Assembly: GCF_016862095.1 (NCBI RefSeq)
Contig: NZ_BOMH01000016.1
Location: forward strand, 124,001 to 188,000
Direction: 5' to 3'
Source of the DNA: Actinoplanes cyaneus
GTDB lineage: Bacteria; Actinomycetota; Actinomycetes; Mycobacteriales; Micromonosporaceae
Length of the DNA stretch: 64,000 nt
The first letter of the stretch is position 1, and every line of letters starts with the position of its first letter. The notes below the pieces were generated by a model. It saw only the letters and a list, made by a program, of their open reading frames with translations, made no database searches and was not told where the DNA came from. Both the position numbers and the translations under genes were made by a program. Shown here piece after piece: positions 24,547 to 32,186 of the stretch.

Positions 24547-24611
24547 GTGAACCCAGGAGCGCTGCCCTCGGCTCGGGCCGGCGCCGGAGCACGACGGAGA
24601 CGACGCGATGA
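24543..24611 (+). other. Short frame resembling a duplicated start of the tail-protein-I gene
   Basis: A 22-codon frame (ATG 24543 to TGA 24611) begins MSEPRSAALGSGRR, very like the first residues of the following gene, MSELAGESLGTARR (matching M-S-E, L-G and R-R at equal spacing). It sits in an ATGA coupling with both neighbours. It may be a degenerate tandem copy of the gene start that keeps translational coupling, or a genuine coupler peptide. Confidence 0.4.
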
Positions 24612-25174
24612 GCGAGCTTGCCGGTGAATCCCTCGGCACGGCGCGGCGGGCGGCGATCCCCGGTCTGCCGTCACCGGATCCGCTGGGGCGGCGGCTCCCG
24701 GCCGTCTACGCGGGCGACGACCTCGCGCAACGGCTGACCGGCGGGTTCGACCAGGTGCTGGCGCCGGTGCACGCGACGCTGGACAACCTGTGGGCGTACC
24801 TGACGCCGACCCTCGCGCCGGACGACTTCGTGAGCTGGCTGGGCGGGTGGGTCGGTGCCACCGTCCGGCCCGATCAGCCCGCTGACCAGCGGCGGGCCGC
24901 GGTGGTCAACGCCGTGGGGACACACCGGCTGCGGGGGACAGCGGCCGGGCTGCGAGCCGAGATCCGCGACGTGTTCGGGATCGAGGCCGAGGTCGTCGAG
25001 AGCGGCGGGACGTCGTGGTCGGCGACCCCCGGGTCGGCGCTGCCCGGCAGCCCCGAACCGGACCTGCTAGTACGCGTCCGGGCGGCTGAGCCGCTCGCCA
25101 CCCGGGTGCGGGAATTCGTCGAAGCCAATCGGCCGGCTCACGTGCCGTGCCGGGTCGAGGTGCTGCCGGAATGA
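24608..25174 (+). CDS. Phage tail protein I-like baseplate protein (Pvc12-like)
   Basis: The 188-aa protein matches P2 tail protein I/ eCIS Pvc12: 'LPAVYAGDDLAQRLTGGFDQ', 'FVSWLGGWVGATVRPDQPAD', 'VVNAVGTHRLRGTAAGLRAE', and the C-terminal 'FVEANRPAHVPCRVEVLPE'. It sits at the baseplate periphery. No tail-fibre gene follows it, unlike PVC or Afp loci; instead a membrane protein gene overlaps by ATGA, which fits an intracellular or membrane-docked CIS. Confidence 0.9.
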   Translation: MSELAGESLGTARRAAIPGLPSPDPLGRRLPAVYAGDDLAQRLTGGFDQVLAPVHATLDNLWAYLTPTLAPDDFVSWLGGWVGATVRPDQPADQRRAAVVNAVGTHRLRGTAAGLRAEIRDVFGIEAEVVESGGTSWSATPGSALPGSPEPDLLVRVRAAEPLATRVREFVEANRPAHVPCRVEVLPE

Positions 25175-26643
25175 CTCTCTGCGACAACTGCGGCTCGCCG
25201 GTCACGCCGGGCGACGCCTTCTGCGGCGTGTGCGGCGCCTTCCTCGACTGGTCCGCCGCCACGAAAGCGCCCGCCGACCCGGAACCGGCCACCGCCTCAC
25301 CGGCCACCGCCTCACCGGCCACCGCCTCACCGGCCACCGCCTCACCGGCCGTCCCGTCACCGGCCGCCGCCTCGGTCACCCCGTCACCGGCGGTTCCGGA
25401 ACCGGCTGCCGCGCCACCGGTCAGTCCGTCACCGGCTACCCCGTCGCGGGCCACCCCGTCACCTGTCTCCCCGGCACCGGCGCCCGCCGCCTCGCCGGAA
25501 GTCATCGCGTCGCCCGCGACCGCCGCAGAGGACCGCGCTGCCGAGCCGTCCCCGGGAGACGCCCTCGCTGCTGAGCAGCCCTCCGCAGTCGAATCTGCCC
25601 CAGCCGTCGAGCCCTCCACCGATGCCGCACAGCCTTCCTCCGGCGCCGCCCGCTCCGATGACGGTGCCGCCCGGTCCGACGACGGCGCCCCGCCGCGGGA
25701 CTCCGTCGCCGCGCCGCAGCGTGCCGAGGCCCCGCGCACCGGAGAAGCGGACGCACCCCCCACCACACCCGCGGCGCGGAACCGGGCGGCGGCGCTCGTC
25801 GTGCCCGTGGCCGAGGCCACCGACCGCCCGGTCGCCAGGCCTGTCGCCGTACCGGAGAAGGTGGCGACTGTCGATCAGCCCGGAGCCGTGCAGCCCGGCC
25901 GGCCCGTCGCGCCGCGTCCGATCCTGCGGGAGTTCACCGACGTCCCGGGCACGACCGGCGAGACCGCCTGCTCGAACTGCGGCACCCTCAACCCGGCGGA
26001 CCGGGCCTTCTGCCGCAAGTGCGGGCGTTCCCTGCGCGCCGAGCAGGCCGCCGGCAGGTCCCGCCGCCGGTGGCGTCTCACCTGGCCGAAGGGCCGTGGC
26101 CGGCTCCGCCGCCTGCTCGCGATCCTGGCGATTCTGCTGCTGGTGGCCGGGCTCGTCTGGGCCGGTGTGACCTACGGCCCGCGTGCGGTCGACGCCGTCC
26201 GTGACCGGCTCGCCAAGCCCGAGTTGATCACCCCGAATCGGGTGACCGCGTCCAGCTCCACCAAGGGTCACGACCCGTCCCTGGTCGGCGACGGTCTGAA
26301 CAACCGATTCTGGGAGCCGGGCCGGGAGCAGAAGCCGTGGGTCGAGCTGACGTTCGACAAGCCGATCCGGGTGCTGAGCGTGATCGTGACCGGCGGTGTC
26401 TCCCCGGAGCAGCAGGACTATGCCAAGCAGGGGCGGCCTTCCGACGTACGCCTGGAGCTCTGGACCTCCGACGGCTCTCGCACCGAGAAGGAGCTGCATC
26501 TGGTCGATCACGCCGGCCCGCAGACGTTCGACATGGCGGTGGGCGACGTGTCCCGGATGCGGTTGACCGTCGAGTCCGGTTACGGCCTGACCCCGGGCAA
26601 GGTGCCGGCGATCGCGGAGATCGAGGTGTTCAGGCGACCCTGA
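25171..26643 (+). CDS. Zinc-ribbon membrane protein with C-terminal discoidin/NADase-type glycan-binding-like domain
   Basis: The start ATG 25171 overlaps the previous TGA (ATGA); 490 aa. Order of parts: zinc ribbon C4-x2-C7...C18-x2-C21, a ~240-residue Ala/Pro/Ser-rich linker with four ATASP repeats, a second zinc ribbon C267-x2-C270...C281-x2-C284, a basic stretch, a membrane helix (~315-337, 'LLAILAILLLVAGLVWAGV'), and a C-terminal beta domain ('HDPSLVGDGLNNRFWEPG', 'KPWVELTFDKPIRVLSVIVT') like extracellular carbohydrate-binding modules. With a cytoplasmic N-terminus and an outside C-terminus it could dock the particle to the membrane; it recalls the CisA-type membrane protein reported for Streptomyces CIS (from memory). 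Its end overlaps the convergent SARP gene by 14 bp. Confidence 0.85.
   Translation: MTLCDNCGSPVTPGDAFCGVCGAFLDWSAATKAPADPEPATASPATASPATASPATASPAVPSPAAASVTPSPAVPEPAAAPPVSPSPATPSRATPSPVSPAPAPAASPEVIASPATAAEDRAAEPSPGDALAAEQPSAVESAPAVEPSTDAAQPSSGAARSDDGAARSDDGAPPRDSVAAPQRAEAPRTGEADAPPTTPAARNRAAALVVPVAEATDRPVARPVAVPEKVATVDQPGAVQPGRPVAPRPILREFTDVPGTTGETACSNCGTLNPADRAFCRKCGRSLRAEQAAGRSRRRWRLTWPKGRGRLRRLLAILAILLLVAGLVWAGVTYGPRAVDAVRDRLAKPELITPNRVTASSSTKGHDPSLVGDGLNNRFWEPGREQKPWVELTFDKPIRVLSVIVTGGVSPEQQDYAKQGRPSDVRLELWTSDGSRTEKELHLVDHAGPQTFDMAVGDVSRMRLTVESGYGLTPGKVPAIAEIEVFRRP
25287..25346 (+). repeat. 15-bp tandem coding repeat (ATASP units)
   Basis: Four essentially identical 15-bp copies of GGCCACCGCCTCACC-type sequence encode the ATASP repeats of the zinc-ribbon protein linker; further diverged copies follow. 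Confidence 0.85.
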
Positions 26644-27349
26644 GGGCAGCCGCGGGCGAGACGCCGAGGGTGTGCAGCACCGATTCATACTGCCTGCGGC
26701 TCCGTTCCGCGGCGGCCCGGTCCCCGCCGCGGATCTGGGCCGCGATCAGCAGGCGCCACCCGGCGTCGTGGTGGTCGTCGAGATCCAGCGCCCGCCGCGC
26801 GGCCCGGGCCGCCGCCACCGGATGCCCGGCTTCCAGCTCGAGCTCGGCCAGGATCGCGGCGGCGTCGGCGGCCTGTGTCCGATACCGCTCGCGCTGGGGG
26901 ACCACCCAGTCGGCCGGCCCGTCCTCGGGCAGCAGATCGCCGGTGTAGCACTGCAGCGCGGCCTGGAACGATCGGATCGCCTCGGCCCGGTCCGTGGCCC
27001 GCCGCCCGGCCCGGTACGCCTCCGCGAAGGTCGTCACGTCCGACTGCGCCCCGGTGACCAGCCGGTACGTCGGCCCGTTCCGCACGATGTACCGCGAGGC
27101 CCCGCGGGCGACGCCGGGCTCCAGGAACGTCCGCAGTGTCGACACCGCCACGTGCAGGCTGTTGATCGCGCTGCCGGTGCTCATCTCCGGCCAGAGCGCG
27201 TCGATGATCTGCTCGCGGTGCACCGGCCCGGCGGCCGCGGCCAGGTATCGCAGCAGGGTGCGGCTGCGTGGCCGGATGGCGCCCAGGTCGAGCTCGCGTC
27301 CGTCGTCCTCGACCCGGAAGCCGCCGAAGCAGAACCAGCGCAGCGTCAT
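26630..27349 (-). CDS. SARP-family (BTAD) transcriptional activator
   Basis: A 239-aa small SARP. The N-terminal OmpR-type winged helix (residues ~5-95: 'FGGFRVEDDGRELDLGAIRP', 'LLRYLAAAAGPVHREQIIDA', 'LHVAVSTLRTFLEPG') binds direct repeats and the C-terminal bacterial transcriptional activation domain (~100-239) is helical with TPR-like repeats. The start ATG 27349 has a GGGAGGGAC ribosome site. It converges with the CIS operon, overlapping it by 14 bp. Direct repeats with SARP spacing occur upstream of the LuxR gene at the left end of the locus, which makes this the best candidate activator. Confidence 0.9.
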   Translation of the reverse strand: MTLRWFCFGGFRVEDDGRELDLGAIRPRSRTLLRYLAAAAGPVHREQIIDALWPEMSTGSAINSLHVAVSTLRTFLEPGVARGASRYIVRNGPTYRLVTGAQSDVTTFAEAYRAGRRATDRAEAIRSFQAALQCYTGDLLPEDGPADWVVPQRERYRTQAADAAAILAELELEAGHPVAAARAARRALDLDDHHDAGWRLLIAAQIRGGDRAAAERSRRQYESVLHTLGVSPAAALRVA

Positions 27350-27661
27350 GATGTCCCTCCCGGTGAACCTCGGGCTGTGACCGTCCGGGCATTGCCGATC
27401 AACCTGATAGGACAGTCAGTCTGGCCGATCGGCCCGCGGTTCCGGAACGCGCGTGCAACAACGCCGAGCGTCACTTCGAAAACATCGCGATGTCGGTGAT
27501 CTTGCCAAAAGTGTTGATTCGGCCCGCGGCCTGCGATGATCGCCGACTGACAAGAAACCGTCCTAATTCTCCGCGGAGCCGCGCAAGACCGTTTTCATGT
27601 CGCTCGAATCACATAAATAGCGCCGTGCCGGACGTCTCAGTTTTGAACAGTCAGGTGGGCG
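27350..27661. other. 312-bp intergenic region of reduced GC
   Basis: No gene of convincing codon use is seen. The right part (about 27470-27660) is close to 50% GC against more than 70% around it, and contains runs such as CCAAAAGTGTTGATT and ACATAAATAG. ACAGTCAG occurs twice (27412 and 27647). It must contain the leftward SARP promoter and the 3' end of the DUF4157 transcript. It could also hold a small RNA. Confidence 0.45.
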
Positions 27662-28252
27662 TTATTCGTGGAGCCCGGCACCGGTCACCGCGCTGGCGCC
27701 GCCGGCCGCGATCCGGCGCGCGTTCGCCTCGGCCTCGCGCTCCCCGGCGCCGCCCGGGTCGGTCACGTTCACCCCGCCGACCGCGGAGCCGACCGTGGTG
27801 ATCGGCTTGACGACGTGGGTGAGCTCGTGGATCCGCGTCTCCCGGGACTGGCCGCCGGCACCGTACACGATGGAGTTGCCGATGGTGAACGCCTTCGCGT
27901 CGACAGCCGCGGCGGCCCGCTCGGCGACCGGGCCGCGGAACTCGCGCACGCCGGAGAGATCCGACTGGAACGTCGACTCCATCTCGCGCTGGAACGGCGC
28001 CTCCAGCGGGCGCCCGCTGCCCCGCAGAGCCGCTTCCACCAAGGAATTCGCGCTGTCACCGCCGCCGTGCCCACAGCCGTCACCGCACCCGGCGTCGTGG
28101 CTGCGCGCCGCCAGCAACTCCCCGACAGCCCGGTTGCCGACCATCCGCTGCAACGCGGGCAGACCGGCGGGGCCGGCGACGGGTGGCCGGGCCGCGGTGG
28201 CGTCGGGCCGGACGGGCGCACGCTTCTCCACCGGCTCCCGGTTGCTGCCCAC
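27662..28252 (-). CDS. DUF4157 (eCIS core) protein with LQR-GNRAV leader
   Basis: The 196-aa protein starts with GTG 28252. Residues 34-43 read LQRMVGNRAV, the leader common to eCIS-associated proteins, followed by a Cys/Gly/His segment (51-65, 'SHDAGCGDGCGHGGG') and the DUF4157 core: 'SGRPLEAPFQREMESTF', 'DLSGVREFRGPVAERAAAAV' and the metallopeptidase-like HELTH (142-146). DUF4157 proteins are strongly linked to contractile injection systems as payloads or leaders of payloads. Here the core stands alone without an extra toxin domain, so it may be a processing or chaperone-like protease. The usual helix ending HVxQQ is replaced by HVVKP. Confidence 0.88.
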   Translation of the reverse strand: MGSNREPVEKRAPVRPDATAARPPVAGPAGLPALQRMVGNRAVGELLAARSHDAGCGDGCGHGGGDSANSLVEAALRGSGRPLEAPFQREMESTFQSDLSGVREFRGPVAERAAAAVDAKAFTIGNSIVYGAGGQSRETRIHELTHVVKPITTVGSAVGGVNVTDPGGAGEREAEANARRIAAGGASAVTGAGLHE

Positions 28253-28388
28253 GACGCCTCCCTCACCCGACGATCCCCGACCGACGTTAGCCCGGATCGT
28301 GCGCCTGGATCGTGCTTCGTTCCCGTACGGGCAAATGATCTGCCCTCAGGCCCGTCCCGCCGCGCGGCGGGTGCTCCGCGGAACAGGC

Positions 28389-29546
28389 TCAGGACAGGTG
28401 CAGGTCGGCGTTCATCCGGCCACGGACGTGCCCGATCAGGGCGGCCAGGTCGGCGCAGTAGACCGAGGGGTTGCGGAAACCGCCGGGGGAGCGGTAGCGG
28501 TGCGCGTAGTGGCCGCCGCCGCAGACCCGGTGCAGCGGGCAGGCGCGGCAGGTGTCGCAGAGCGCGTCGGCACCGATCTGCCGGGCCGCCACGCCCGGAT
28601 GTTCGAGCACCGCGTCGAACTCGTCGGTCACGATGCTGCGGCCGGTGGCGCACGCCCCCGGATAGGCCGACTTCAGCGAGTCGACCAGCTCGATCGCGCC
28701 GTCGGTCTCCACCACGACCACCGCGACCGGGCTCAGCCCGACCTGCTCGGATCGGCCCGGGCCGCCCAGCAGCAGCGTCATCACGTCTTCGAAGAGGCGG
28801 ATCGACGTCTCCTGACGGGGCGCGTCGTACCACCTGTCGAAGACCGCGGTCAGCCATGGCGCGCAGCCGGCGGCCGGGGGAGCGTCCCAGTTCGCGTGCG
28901 GCAGCAGCAGGTCGATCGCCGGCGGGTGATAGCTCAGCAGCGCCTCGTAACAGGCGACCGGGTCGGAGGCCGGGTCGATCGTGCAGAGCAGCCCGGCGAA
29001 CAACTCGTCGGGCAGCAGGCCGAGCCCGCGGTCGACCTCCACCGCGCTGCCACGCCCGTCGTGCCGGCGTCGCCGCAGGTCGTTGGCCTCCGCCGGGCCG
29101 TCCAGGCTGACACCGACCCGCACGTCGTGCTTGCGGAACACCGCGACGATCTCCTCGTCGAGCAGCGTCGCGTTGGTCTGGATCAGCACGTCCAGGCGGC
29201 GCCCGGCCGGGAACGCCGCGCGGAAGTCACCGATCAGCTCGTCCAGCCGCGCCGCCCCGGCCAGCAGCGGCTCCCCGCCGTGCAGGACCAGCCGCATCCC
29301 GGCCAGGTCGTGCGTGTCGGCGTGCCGGGCGGTGCGCTCGGCGGCCAGCTGCCAGGTCCGCCGGTCCATCACCACCGGCCGGTCACGCCACGACTGGTCG
29401 GCCATCGTGTAGACGTAGCAGTAGTCACAGGCCAGGTTGCAGCGCTGATGCACCTTCAGCACCACGTCCCGGAACGGCGTGGGCCTCCAGCCGTCCCGGA
29501 TCAGCGCGCCGACGTCCAAGGCCGGATCCGGCCAGTCGCTGCTCAT
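28389..29546 (-). CDS. FxsB-type radical SAM/SPASM peptide maturase
   Basis: A 385-aa radical SAM enzyme. The 4Fe-4S motif C-x3-C-x2-C is in 'VHQRCNLACDYCYVYTMADQ' (residues ~32-39), followed by 'LHGGEPLLAG' and, at the C-terminus, a SPASM-type cysteine set ('ALCDTCRACPLHRVCGGGHY', 'PSVYCADL'). The sequence follows the FxsB family closely, whose members crosslink short peptides with C-terminal FxSxx. I could not find an FxSxx-ending peptide, FxsC or FxsT nearby, so it is an orphan here. Only 48 bp separate it from the desaturase gene transcribed the same way. Whether it acts on a CIS protein is open. Confidence 0.88.
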   Translation of the reverse strand: MSSDWPDPALDVGALIRDGWRPTPFRDVVLKVHQRCNLACDYCYVYTMADQSWRDRPVVMDRRTWQLAAERTARHADTHDLAGMRLVLHGGEPLLAGAARLDELIGDFRAAFPAGRRLDVLIQTNATLLDEEIVAVFRKHDVRVGVSLDGPAEANDLRRRRHDGRGSAVEVDRGLGLLPDELFAGLLCTIDPASDPVACYEALLSYHPPAIDLLLPHANWDAPPAAGCAPWLTAVFDRWYDAPRQETSIRLFEDVMTLLLGGPGRSEQVGLSPVAVVVVETDGAIELVDSLKSAYPGACATGRSIVTDEFDAVLEHPGVAARQIGADALCDTCRACPLHRVCGGGHYAHRYRSPGGFRNPSVYCADLAALIGHVRGRMNADLHLS

Positions 29547-29594
29547 CCGGGATCATGCTAGAGGCGCCGGTGGCCTGGTTCCACCCGGTGCCGG

Positions 29595-30617
29595 TCAGCG
29601 GCGGGCAGCCCGCAGCGGCGCGCCGACCTCGTGCAGGTGGCGAAGCGCCTGCCGGTACGACTGGATCAGCCCGGTCTCCTCGTACGGCACCCCGATCTCC
29701 TCGCAGTACGCCCGGACGATCGGCTGGGCCCGGCGCAGGTTGGCGCTCGGCATGCCGGGGAAGAGGTGGTGCTCGATCTGGTAGTTCAGGCCGCCCAGGG
29801 CGACGTCGGCGATCCAGCCGCCACGGACGTTCCGCGAGGTCAGCACCTGCTTGCGCAGATAGTCCTCCTCGCCGGTCGGGTGCGGCATCCCCTTGTGGTT
29901 CGGCGCGAACGTCATGCCGAGGTAGACGCCGAACAGCGCCTGGTGCACGACCAGGAACGCGATCGCCTGCAACGGCGACAGCACCAGGAAGACGGTGGTG
30001 AGGTAGACGAGCGCGTGCACGATCAGCAGCCCGGTCTCCAGGCCGCGCCGCTTGACCACGCCGGCCCGGATCGCCTTGATGCTGGACACCTTCAGGTCGA
30101 TGCCGAGCAGGGTCAGCAGCGGGAAGAACAGCCCGGCCTGGTGACGCGTGACGAAGGCGGCCAGCCCGCGGCGGCCGAGCGCCGACTTCGTGGCCCAGAT
30201 CAGCACCTCGGGCGCGACGTCCGGATCGAGGTCGTCGTGGTTCGGGTTGTTGTGGTGGCGGGTGTGCTTGTCCATCCACCAGCCGTAGCTCATCCCGATG
30301 CCCAGGTTGCCGGCCACCATCCCGGCGATCTCGCTGGGCCGTTTGGTGCGGAACACCTGCCGGTGAGCCAGGTCGTGGGCGACCAGGGCGAGCTGGGCGA
30401 ACGCCACAGCGAGGAACACCGCGACGGCGAGTGTCCACCAACTGTCGCCGATCAGGAAGAAGCCGGCCCAGCCCACGGCCACCAGAATCCCCACGAGGAC
30501 CAGCCGCACGGCGTAGTAGGCAGGGCGCCGGCGCATCAGATCGAGCTCGTTCACCCGCCGGTTGAGCTCCGCGAAGTCGCTGCCGGCACTGGTCCGCCGG
30601 GCTGTCGTTACCGTCAT
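29595..30617 (-). CDS. Acyl-lipid fatty-acid desaturase
   Basis: I choose ATG 30617 ('MTVTTARRTSAGSDFAELNR'), 340 aa, over an upstream frame that would add a non-coding-like stretch. Three histidine clusters of membrane di-iron desaturases are present: HDLAH (after 'AQLALVA'), HTRHH (in 'KHTRHHNNPN') and QIEHH (in 'YQIEHHLFPG'), with paired hydrophobic segments between. The QxxHH third box is the mark of front-end (delta-6-like) acyl-lipid desaturases; no cytochrome b5 domain is fused. It introduces double bonds into membrane acyl chains. Confidence 0.9.
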   Translation of the reverse strand: MTVTTARRTSAGSDFAELNRRVNELDLMRRRPAYYAVRLVLVGILVAVGWAGFFLIGDSWWTLAVAVFLAVAFAQLALVAHDLAHRQVFRTKRPSEIAGMVAGNLGIGMSYGWWMDKHTRHHNNPNHDDLDPDVAPEVLIWATKSALGRRGLAAFVTRHQAGLFFPLLTLLGIDLKVSSIKAIRAGVVKRRGLETGLLIVHALVYLTTVFLVLSPLQAIAFLVVHQALFGVYLGMTFAPNHKGMPHPTGEEDYLRKQVLTSRNVRGGWIADVALGGLNYQIEHHLFPGMPSANLRRAQPIVRAYCEEIGVPYEETGLIQSYRQALRHLHEVGAPLRAARR

Positions 30618-30918
30618 GTGATCAGCATGCCGATTTTCGCGCGGAATCTCAGGAGTGTCAGATCCCCGGGCCCATAGGGGTGCCAGCACCCTTGTGCCGG
30701 CACCGGGCACCAGGCCCGATGACGAAGCCTGCTACGTCGACCAAACCCTCGGCGCGCCCGGCATTCCCACCTTCGAGGATCTCAATTGCCGGGTTCCGAG
30801 GTTTCTAGGCATCTGACGCCCCAGGGGTGGCACGGGCCGTGCAAGCCCGTAGGATTGCTGGGGTTGCACCGCCCCAGACCCCGGCGGTCCTGTCAGTTCA
30901 ACAGGTCCGGAGAGCGTC
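30618..30918. other. 301-bp divergent intergenic region
   Basis: It separates the leftward desaturase from the rightward sigma-like gene. A -10-like TAGGAT is at 30850-30855, downstream of an inverted GCACGG-G-CCGTGC (30831-30843). The 5' leader that follows (about 60 nt) contains a CCGCC/GGCGG pair. No gene or RNA could be supported. Confidence 0.4.
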
Positions 30919-31323
30919 GTGACAAAGCGGCGGCCGCTGGCCGGCGGAACTTCCGTTGCCCGTTCCAGCGTGATGAAGCAACGGGTGAGCCGTGCCCGGA
31001 GGACGCCGTCCGAACTGTTGGCACTGACAGCCAACGGCGATCGGGTCGCCTTCCGCGAGCTGTACGAGGAGCTCCGCGCTCCGGTGATGCGCCAGGTCTG
31101 CCGGTCGCTGGCCGGGTCCGACGAGATCCGCGAAGTGGTCTACGGGACGTTCGTCGAGGTCTGGTGGATGGCCCGGTTTCATGCCGCGGACTCCGCCGAG
31201 GTGATGCCGTGGGTGTTGGACATCGCGTGCCGCCGGGCCGAGGAGTGCGCCCGCACCCGGTCCCCGGCCGACGCGGGCGCGACCAATCGGGTTCTGCTCG
31301 AAACCCTGTTGAGAAGTCGGTGA
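30919..31323 (+). CDS. Sigma-factor region-2-only protein
   Basis: GTG 30919 follows GGAGAGCGTC. The 134-aa protein has a sigma-70 region 2-like segment (residues ~32-110: 'PSELLALTANGDRVAFRELY', 'VMRQVCRSLAGSDEIREVVY', 'FVEVWWMARFHAADSAEVMP') but stops about 20 residues after it, so region 4 (the -35 reader) is missing. The usual DAE/DVxQ acidic patch after 'AGS' is only partly kept. It may be an anti-sigma-like decoy that binds core polymerase, or a degraded ECF gene. It is probably co-transcribed with the GAF-ANTAR gene 50 bp on. Confidence 0.75.
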   Translation: MTKRRPLAGGTSVARSSVMKQRVSRARRTPSELLALTANGDRVAFRELYEELRAPVMRQVCRSLAGSDEIREVVYGTFVEVWWMARFHAADSAEVMPWVLDIACRRAEECARTRSPADAGATNRVLLETLLRSR

Positions 31324-31372
31324 CCGGGCCGCGGACGCCCGGCCGGGCCGGACGCGAATCGGGGCCGGCCCG

Positions 31373-32140
31373 ATGACGGTTCAAGGCGGGTTCTCCCGCG
31401 GGCCCGCGCTCGTCGACCGGATCGGTCGCGCGTTCGTCGACCTGTCCGACACCATGGCCGACGACTTCGAGCTGACCACCTATCTGCGCGGGCTGATCGG
31501 GCACTGCCAGGAGTTGCTCGGGGCGGACGAGGTGAGCGTGATGCTCGCCGACCAGGGCGGGCCGCCGCGGATCGCGGCGGCCTCCAGCGCTCAGGTCCGG
31601 AGGTTCGGGCTGGCCGAGCTCGAGGGCGGCGACGGGCCGTCATTGGTGGCGTACCGGACCGGTGAGACGGTCGCGGATGTCGGCCTCGCCCCCGCCGGGA
31701 CGCGCTGGGCCGCGCTCGCCGCGCCGGCGCAGGCGGCCGGCTTCGGCTGCATGCACGCGTTCCCCCTGCGCCGAGCGGATCAGGTGATCGGCGCAATGAG
31801 CCTGTTCAGCCGGAAGGGCCGGCCGCTGAGCGATGGCGGACGGCTGCTCGGCCGGGCACTGGCCGACCTGGTCGCGATCAGCATGTTGCAGCACCGGGCG
31901 CTGGCCGCGCAGCGCCTGCGGGCCGCGCAGCTCCAGCAGGCGTTCCTCACCAGGGTCGCCATCGAGCAGGCGAAGGGCATGCTGGCGGAGCGGTACGACA
32001 TCCCGCTGGACGCGGCCTTCGAGCAGATGCGGGCTCAGGCCCGCAAGACCAACCGGCGGCTCGCCGACCTGGCCCGGGAGATCATCGGTGGCGGCGAGCT
32101 CACCCCGTCCGACGGCCTGGTCGACCGGCCCGCCGACTGA
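31373..32140 (+). CDS. GAF and ANTAR domain RNA-binding antiterminator-type regulator
   Basis: The 255-aa protein has an N-terminal GAF sensor domain (residues ~15-165, with 'LGADEVSVMLADQGGPPRIA' and 'GFGCMHAFPLRRADQVIGAM') and a C-terminal ANTAR domain (~185-240, 'TRVAIEQAKGMLAERYDIPL', 'AFEQMRAQARKTNRRLADLA'). ANTAR modules bind RNA stem-loops and prevent termination; GAF senses a small ligand or redox state. Such fusions are common in actinomycetes. It follows the sigma-like gene on the same strand. Confidence 0.92.
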   Translation: MTVQGGFSRGPALVDRIGRAFVDLSDTMADDFELTTYLRGLIGHCQELLGADEVSVMLADQGGPPRIAAASSAQVRRFGLAELEGGDGPSLVAYRTGETVADVGLAPAGTRWAALAAPAQAAGFGCMHAFPLRRADQVIGAMSLFSRKGRPLSDGGRLLGRALADLVAISMLQHRALAAQRLRAAQLQQAFLTRVAIEQAKGMLAERYDIPLDAAFEQMRAQARKTNRRLADLAREIIGGGELTPSDGLVDRPAD

Positions 32141-32186
32141 CGTGGTCGCGACCGGAGAGGAACGGCCCGGCCGGCGGTCGCGGGGA

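Noticed and set aside
27412..27654. ACAGTCAG direct repeat flanking the AT-rich island as possible insertion-site duplication
   Set aside because: Eight bases 235 bp apart without inverted termini or transposase remnant does not support an insertion element.
28253..28388. Search of the gap between the DUF4157 gene and the radical SAM gene for a peptide precursor
   Set aside because: No start codon with a frame ending in FxSxx or another conserved core was found on either strand.
30828..30843. A TGGCACG-N4-GTGCA sequence resembling a sigma-54 promoter
   Set aside because: Sigma-54 is absent from actinomycetes of this kind and the spacing match is explained by a GCACGG/CCGTGC inverted repeat.
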